Shown here one piece after another: positions 60,968-64,000 of a DNA stretch of 64,000 bases. The stretch is from Rhodospirillaceae bacterium (GTDB taxonomy: Bacteria > Pseudomonadota > Alphaproteobacteria > GCA-2731375), in contig JABIWH010000056.1 of assembly GCA_018701215.1 (NCBI GenBank), positions 67,930-131,929 of the forward strand, given 5' to 3'. Within the stretch, counting starts at the first letter, position 1, and each line of letters starts with the position of its first letter. A model generated the notes under the pieces. It was not told where the DNA came from and searched no databases. It worked only from the letters and a program-made list of their open reading frames with translations. A program made the translations under genes and the position numbers.

Positions 60968-61864
60968 ATGACCCAGGTCCCCAACATAGCCGCAGAATGC
61001 ATATGGGATGCCGGCGCCGCCCTGGGCGAAGGGCCCGTATGGGTGGCGCGTGAGCAGGCCTTGTATTGGGTCGATATCAAGGGCGATAAGATCCACCGCA
61101 TGAAGCCCGGCTCCGGCGCGCGCAGCACTTGGGCAACCTCGGCGCAACCGTGCAGCCTGGCGCCTGCCGCCGGGGGTGGTTTCATCGGCGCCTTTCGCGG
61201 CGGCTTCGCAAAGGTCTCTTTGGGGGAAACTGAAATCGCGCTGGAACCCGTCGCCGATCCCGAAGCGGACCGGCCCGGCAACCGCTTTAACGATGGCAAG
61301 GTCGATGCCAGGGGCCGCTTCTGGGCCGGCACCATGGATGACGGTGAAACAGATCCCTCTGGGGTTCTGTACCGCCTGGACCCGGATTTGAGTTGCTCGC
61401 GCCTGGACGACGGCTATGTGGTCAGCAATGGTCCCGCATTCAGCCCCGATGGCCGCACACTCTATCATACCGATACATTCGCCGGCCTGATCTACGCCTT
61501 TGATCTGGGCCAGGACGGCGGCCTCTCAAACAAGCGCCCTTTCGTCCGCATCCCAGCCGAGAGCGGCTATCCCGACGGCATGACGGTGGATGCGGCAGGC
61601 TGTTTGTGGGTGGCCCATTGGGGCGGCTGGGGGCTTGGCCGGTTCGATCCCGACGGCAAACCGTGCGGCCGGATCGATCTGCCGGTGGCCCAGGTCACAT
61701 CCTGCGCCTTTGGCGGCGAAGATCTTTCAAAACTGTTCATCACCACCGCCGCCATCGGCCTGGACCAAGAGGCTCGGCGGGCACAACCTCTGGCGGGTGG
61801 TTTGTTCATCTGCGAGCCCGATGTGGGCGGTTTGCCGACACCGCTGTTTGGGGCGGCGGCATGA
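60968..61864 (+). CDS. SMP-30/gluconolactonase family lactonase
   Basis: A 298-residue beta-propeller. LGEGPVWVAREQALYWVDIK has the metal Glu, GNRFNDGKVDARGRFWAGTM the N-D-G-K and W-A-G-T-M blocks, NGPAFSPDGRTLYHTD the metal Asn, and SGYPDGMTVDAAGCLWVAHW the metal Asp. It should hydrolyse the lactone made by the SDR to an aldonic acid, a step of oxidative sugar pathways. Confidence 0.93.
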   Translation: MTQVPNIAAECIWDAGAALGEGPVWVAREQALYWVDIKGDKIHRMKPGSGARSTWATSAQPCSLAPAAGGGFIGAFRGGFAKVSLGETEIALEPVADPEADRPGNRFNDGKVDARGRFWAGTMDDGETDPSGVLYRLDPDLSCSRLDDGYVVSNGPAFSPDGRTLYHTDTFAGLIYAFDLGQDGGLSNKRPFVRIPAESGYPDGMTVDAAGCLWVAHWGGWGLGRFDPDGKPCGRIDLPVAQVTSCAFGGEDLSKLFITTAAIGLDQEARRAQPLAGGLFICEPDVGGLPTPLFGAAA

Positions 61865-61872
61865 TGTCGGCG

Positions 61873-62730
61873 CTACAGCATATGGGGCGCGAAACCCACG
61901 CTGGCGCACACGTCCTGGCCGGTTTGCAGCACGATGACGCCGGCGTCGCCGCCGCTATTGAAAGCGTCGGTAAGGTGCGAGACCGGTTCGGCGCAAAAGA
62001 AGTCTGCGCCGGTGGGCGCATAGACCACCAAATAGCCAAGGTTGGCGCTGGCCGTGATGGTCAGGCCCAGACCTTTTTCCGGCCAGCTGATCCGCGCCGT
62101 GCCGTCCCAGCCGGTGAAAAGATTGTCGCAGCCCATGCCGGCGACCGCGCAGCCGTCACGCAGATCCCAGTTCGCGGGTGTCGGCGCCCAAGCGGTTGGC
62201 ATGATCTCGTCATCGGTCAGCCAGACGCCGTTGACGCCGGCTTCGATACGGGTCTCCGCAGTGGCGGGAAAATAGGGATGCAAGCCAAGTCCGCAGGGCA
62301 TGGGACGGTCGCCCAAATTGGCCAGCCGCAAATCGATGCACAGGCCGGCCTCGTCCAGACGAAAGATCTGCTCCGCCAGATAGGAAAACGGCCAGGCGCC
62401 GCGTTCATGCCGGTATTGCAATCTCAACTCGTTCGCAGTCCGCTTCACCACATCCCAGGCATTCTGCCAGCCATGGCCATGAATGCTGTGCGGATGATCG
62501 CCGAAGTTCAGGGGCAGCTGGACCGACTGGCCGGCAAAGTCAAAGCGGCCATTCCGAATACGGTTGGAGTACGGCAGCAAGGGAAAGCAGCCGAATTGTT
62601 GTGGGCTAGTTTCACCGGTCGCCGCCGCGCGCACCAAGTCGTGGCGCCCACGCCAATAGGCCAGACCGCCGCCGGTGGCTGGGTCAATTCCGGCGCGGTA
62701 TTCGCCGCAAACAAGCTCGATCAGGGACAT
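61873..62730 (-). CDS. Aldose 1-epimerase family protein
   Basis: About 285 residues from ATG 62730 (MSLIELVCGEYRAGIDPATG). FPLLPYSNRIRNGRFDFAGQ supplies the N-R block, HSIHGHGWQNAWDV one His and GLGLHPYFPA the second, the usual acid-base pair with the late Glu in FFCAEPVSHLTDAF. It interconverts alpha and beta sugar anomers. It is encoded opposite the operon but clearly belongs to it in function; it is divergent from the ABC ATPase. Confidence 0.9.
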   Translation of the reverse strand: MSLIELVCGEYRAGIDPATGGGLAYWRGRHDLVRAAATGETSPQQFGCFPLLPYSNRIRNGRFDFAGQSVQLPLNFGDHPHSIHGHGWQNAWDVVKRTANELRLQYRHERGAWPFSYLAEQIFRLDEAGLCIDLRLANLGDRPMPCGLGLHPYFPATAETRIEAGVNGVWLTDDEIMPTAWAPTPANWDLRDGCAVAGMGCDNLFTGWDGTARISWPEKGLGLTITASANLGYLVVYAPTGADFFCAEPVSHLTDAFNSGGDAGVIVLQTGQDVCASVGFAPHML

Positions 62731-62794
62731 CGCGCGTGGGCTCTCTTCGGTTTGAACAGGGTCACAAGATATCAGGATCGGTGGAGCTAAGCCT

Positions 62795-63964
62795 ATGTCG
62801 CATTTGATCATCCAGGATCTGCACAAAAATTTCGGTGAGCTGCGCGCCTTGCAAGGCGTCGACATGGCGGTGGAAAAGGGTGAATTCTTCGCCCTGTTGG
62901 GACCCTCCGCCGCCGGTAAGACCACCACGTTGCGCGCCATTTGCGGCATAGAACAAGCTGATCATGGCCGCATTCTATTCGACGGTGCAGACGTCACCGG
63001 TGCCCAGGTTCGGGGCCGGGACATGGCCATGGTGTTTCAGACCTTCGCACTGTATCCGCATCTGACGATCTTTGACAATCTGGCCTATCCCTTACGCCAG
63101 GCAGGCATGAGCAAGGCAGAGGTCGGCCAACGGGTGGGCGAGGTGGCCGAGATGCTGCGCCTGGGCCATACCCTGGCGCGCAAGCCCGGCACGGCATCGG
63201 GGGGCGAACAGCAACGCGTCGCCATCGGCCGCGCCTTGGTGCGCCGGCCGTCGCTGCTGTTGCTGGATGAACCCCTGACCAATTTGGATGCCAAGCTGCG
63301 TTTCGACACACGGGCCGAATTCAAGCGCTTGCACCGGGAATTGGGTATGACCATCGTCTATGCCACGCCCGATGAACTGGAGGCCCTGTCAATGGGTCAG
63401 CGCATCGGCCTGTTGCGCGATGGCCGCATTGTTCAGACGGGCACGCCGGACGAACTTTATACCCAACCACAGGATACCTATGTCGCCGGCATGGTTGGCT
63501 CGCCCAAGGTGAACCTGGTTCCCGCCGTGCGCCGTGGCGCCGATAACGCGCCGGCGGTGGAATTGCCGTTTGGGGCGGTGGAAAACGGACCCTGGGCCAA
63601 TGCCCTAAAGCCGTTTCCGGTCGGTTCTGAATTGATTTTTGGTTTTCGCCCTCACGATGTCTCACCCGTCACTGATTTGGATGGTGCTGACGATCATGGG
63701 GCGTCAATCGCCGCCAAGGTGCATCTGATAGAGCCCTTGGGGGATGTTGTGATCCTGGATCTTCTGGCGGGGGAAACCGCGTTGAAGATGGTTCTGCCAG
63801 AGGAACAGGCCGTCCGCTACAGCGTCGGTGACGATGTAGGGGTCACGTTACGCGTCGAGAACACTTTCGTGTTCGCGCGGGAAGCGTGTTGTTGCAAATG
63901 GTCATCGGCTTTTCCATGGCCTTGTTGTTCGAGAAAAAATTTCCGTTCCGGCGCGAACTGCTGA
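62795..63964 (+). CDS. Sugar/glycerol-type ABC transporter ATPase, degenerate H-loop, abnormal C-terminal tail
   Basis: A 389-residue reading frame of the UgpC/MalK type: Walker A GPSAAGKTTT (36-45), Q-loop (Q82), signature ASGGE (134-138), Walker B LLLLDEP (154-160) and a C-terminal TOBE region. The H-loop is VYATPDELEAL with Pro where the switch His belongs, as in the inactive half of paired ATPases such as GlpS. The last 26 codons after FVFARE have no family character and overlap a permease frame. A fusion by deletion is likely. Confidence 0.82.
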   Translation: MSHLIIQDLHKNFGELRALQGVDMAVEKGEFFALLGPSAAGKTTTLRAICGIEQADHGRILFDGADVTGAQVRGRDMAMVFQTFALYPHLTIFDNLAYPLRQAGMSKAEVGQRVGEVAEMLRLGHTLARKPGTASGGEQQRVAIGRALVRRPSLLLLDEPLTNLDAKLRFDTRAEFKRLHRELGMTIVYATPDELEALSMGQRIGLLRDGRIVQTGTPDELYTQPQDTYVAGMVGSPKVNLVPAVRRGADNAPAVELPFGAVENGPWANALKPFPVGSELIFGFRPHDVSPVTDLDGADDHGASIAAKVHLIEPLGDVVILDLLAGETALKMVLPEEQAVRYSVGDDVGVTLRVENTFVFAREACCCKWSSAFPWPCCSRKNFRSGANC

Positions 63965-64000
63965 TGCTGGTTCTGACACCGATGATGCTGTCATTTGTCG
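63886..64000 (+). pseudogene. 5'-truncated ABC sugar permease (MalF/UgpA type), continuing past the window
   Basis: In another frame from the end of the ATPase, VLLQMVIGFSMALLFEKKF and RRELLMLVLTPMMLSFV match the region around the second membrane segment of MalF-type permeases. The first segment and N-terminus, about 80 residues, are missing. A GTG at 63886 could start translation but no Shine-Dalgarno sequence is evident. It runs off the right edge, so its other half cannot be judged. Confidence 0.6.

Noticed and set aside
1..64000. CRISPR array, insertion sequences, prophage, tRNA-Sec gene or replication origin
   Set aside because: I looked for regular repeats, transposase-like frames, phage genes, a long selC-type tRNA and DnaA-box clusters and saw none that I could support.

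Overview
The window looks like part of a GC-rich alphaproteobacterial chromosome, most like Rhodospirillales or related marine lineages. The evidence is gene order and content: lptF divergent from pepA-holC; ygfZ-tag-DUF1491; trmN6-DUF2007-ispB; DUF1285-NUDIX-DUF6111-cca divergent from MoxR-DUF58-DUF4159; clpS-clpA; a phasin with a TGC-box promoter. The organism decodes UGA as selenocysteine. Four genes carry an in-frame TGA followed at once by a bacterial-type SECIS hairpin: a GrdB/PrdB-like protein (UPNCT), SelD itself (GGGUGCK), a thioredoxin-fold redoxin (WUGCR) and an OsmC-like protein (RUPIYGS). A naive reading splits or truncates all four.

Layout. 1-4.7 kb: start of lptF, a VOC protein and a sulfatase inserted next to pepA-holC. 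4.7-10.6 kb: an SDR, then a long minus-strand operon ygfZ-tag-DUF1491-amidohydrolase-selenoprotein-2OG dioxygenase. 10.7-16.6 kb: three glycosyltransferases, an asparagine synthase and dihydroorotase. 16.6-21.2 kb: a YhdH-type reductase, selD, trmN6, DUF2007, a polyprenyl synthase and tRNA-Pro(CGG) with a terminator. 21.2-25 kb: small accessory genes, then cca, DUF6111, NUDIX and DUF1285. 25-32 kb: a MoxR/DUF58 membrane system of four genes. 32-35.4 kb: an MFS-cupin-VOC-redoxin(Sec) operon. 35.5-41.7 kb: a DUF218 protein, a D-Ala-D-Ala carboxypeptidase with SPOR domain, a phasin, ClpS and ClpA. 41.8-48.9 kb: catabolic and accessory enzymes, SlyX, the OsmC selenoprotein, a peptidase-family hydrolase, a decayed DHDPS-family gene and a second MFS transporter. 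49-56.4 kb: a mutase large chain without a B12 domain, a c-di-GMP-I riboswitch in front of a 56-residue membrane protein, and a YhaO/YhaN nuclease pair. 56.4-64 kb: a ROK-regulated sugar operon (isomerase, Gfo/Idh/MocA, SDR, SMP-30 lactonase, aldose 1-epimerase, ABC transporter) whose transporter genes look deleted and fused at the edge of the window.

The strongest novelty leads are the cyclic-di-GMP-I riboswitch controlling an unrecognised 56-residue membrane protein (50706-50990), the selenoprotein set with a shared CCGUG hairpin apex about seven or eight codons after UGA, and the ABC ATPase/permease junction at 63.88 kb. I found no CRISPR array, prophage, insertion sequence or origin. Function calls rest on reading motifs and neighbourhoods, not on database searches.
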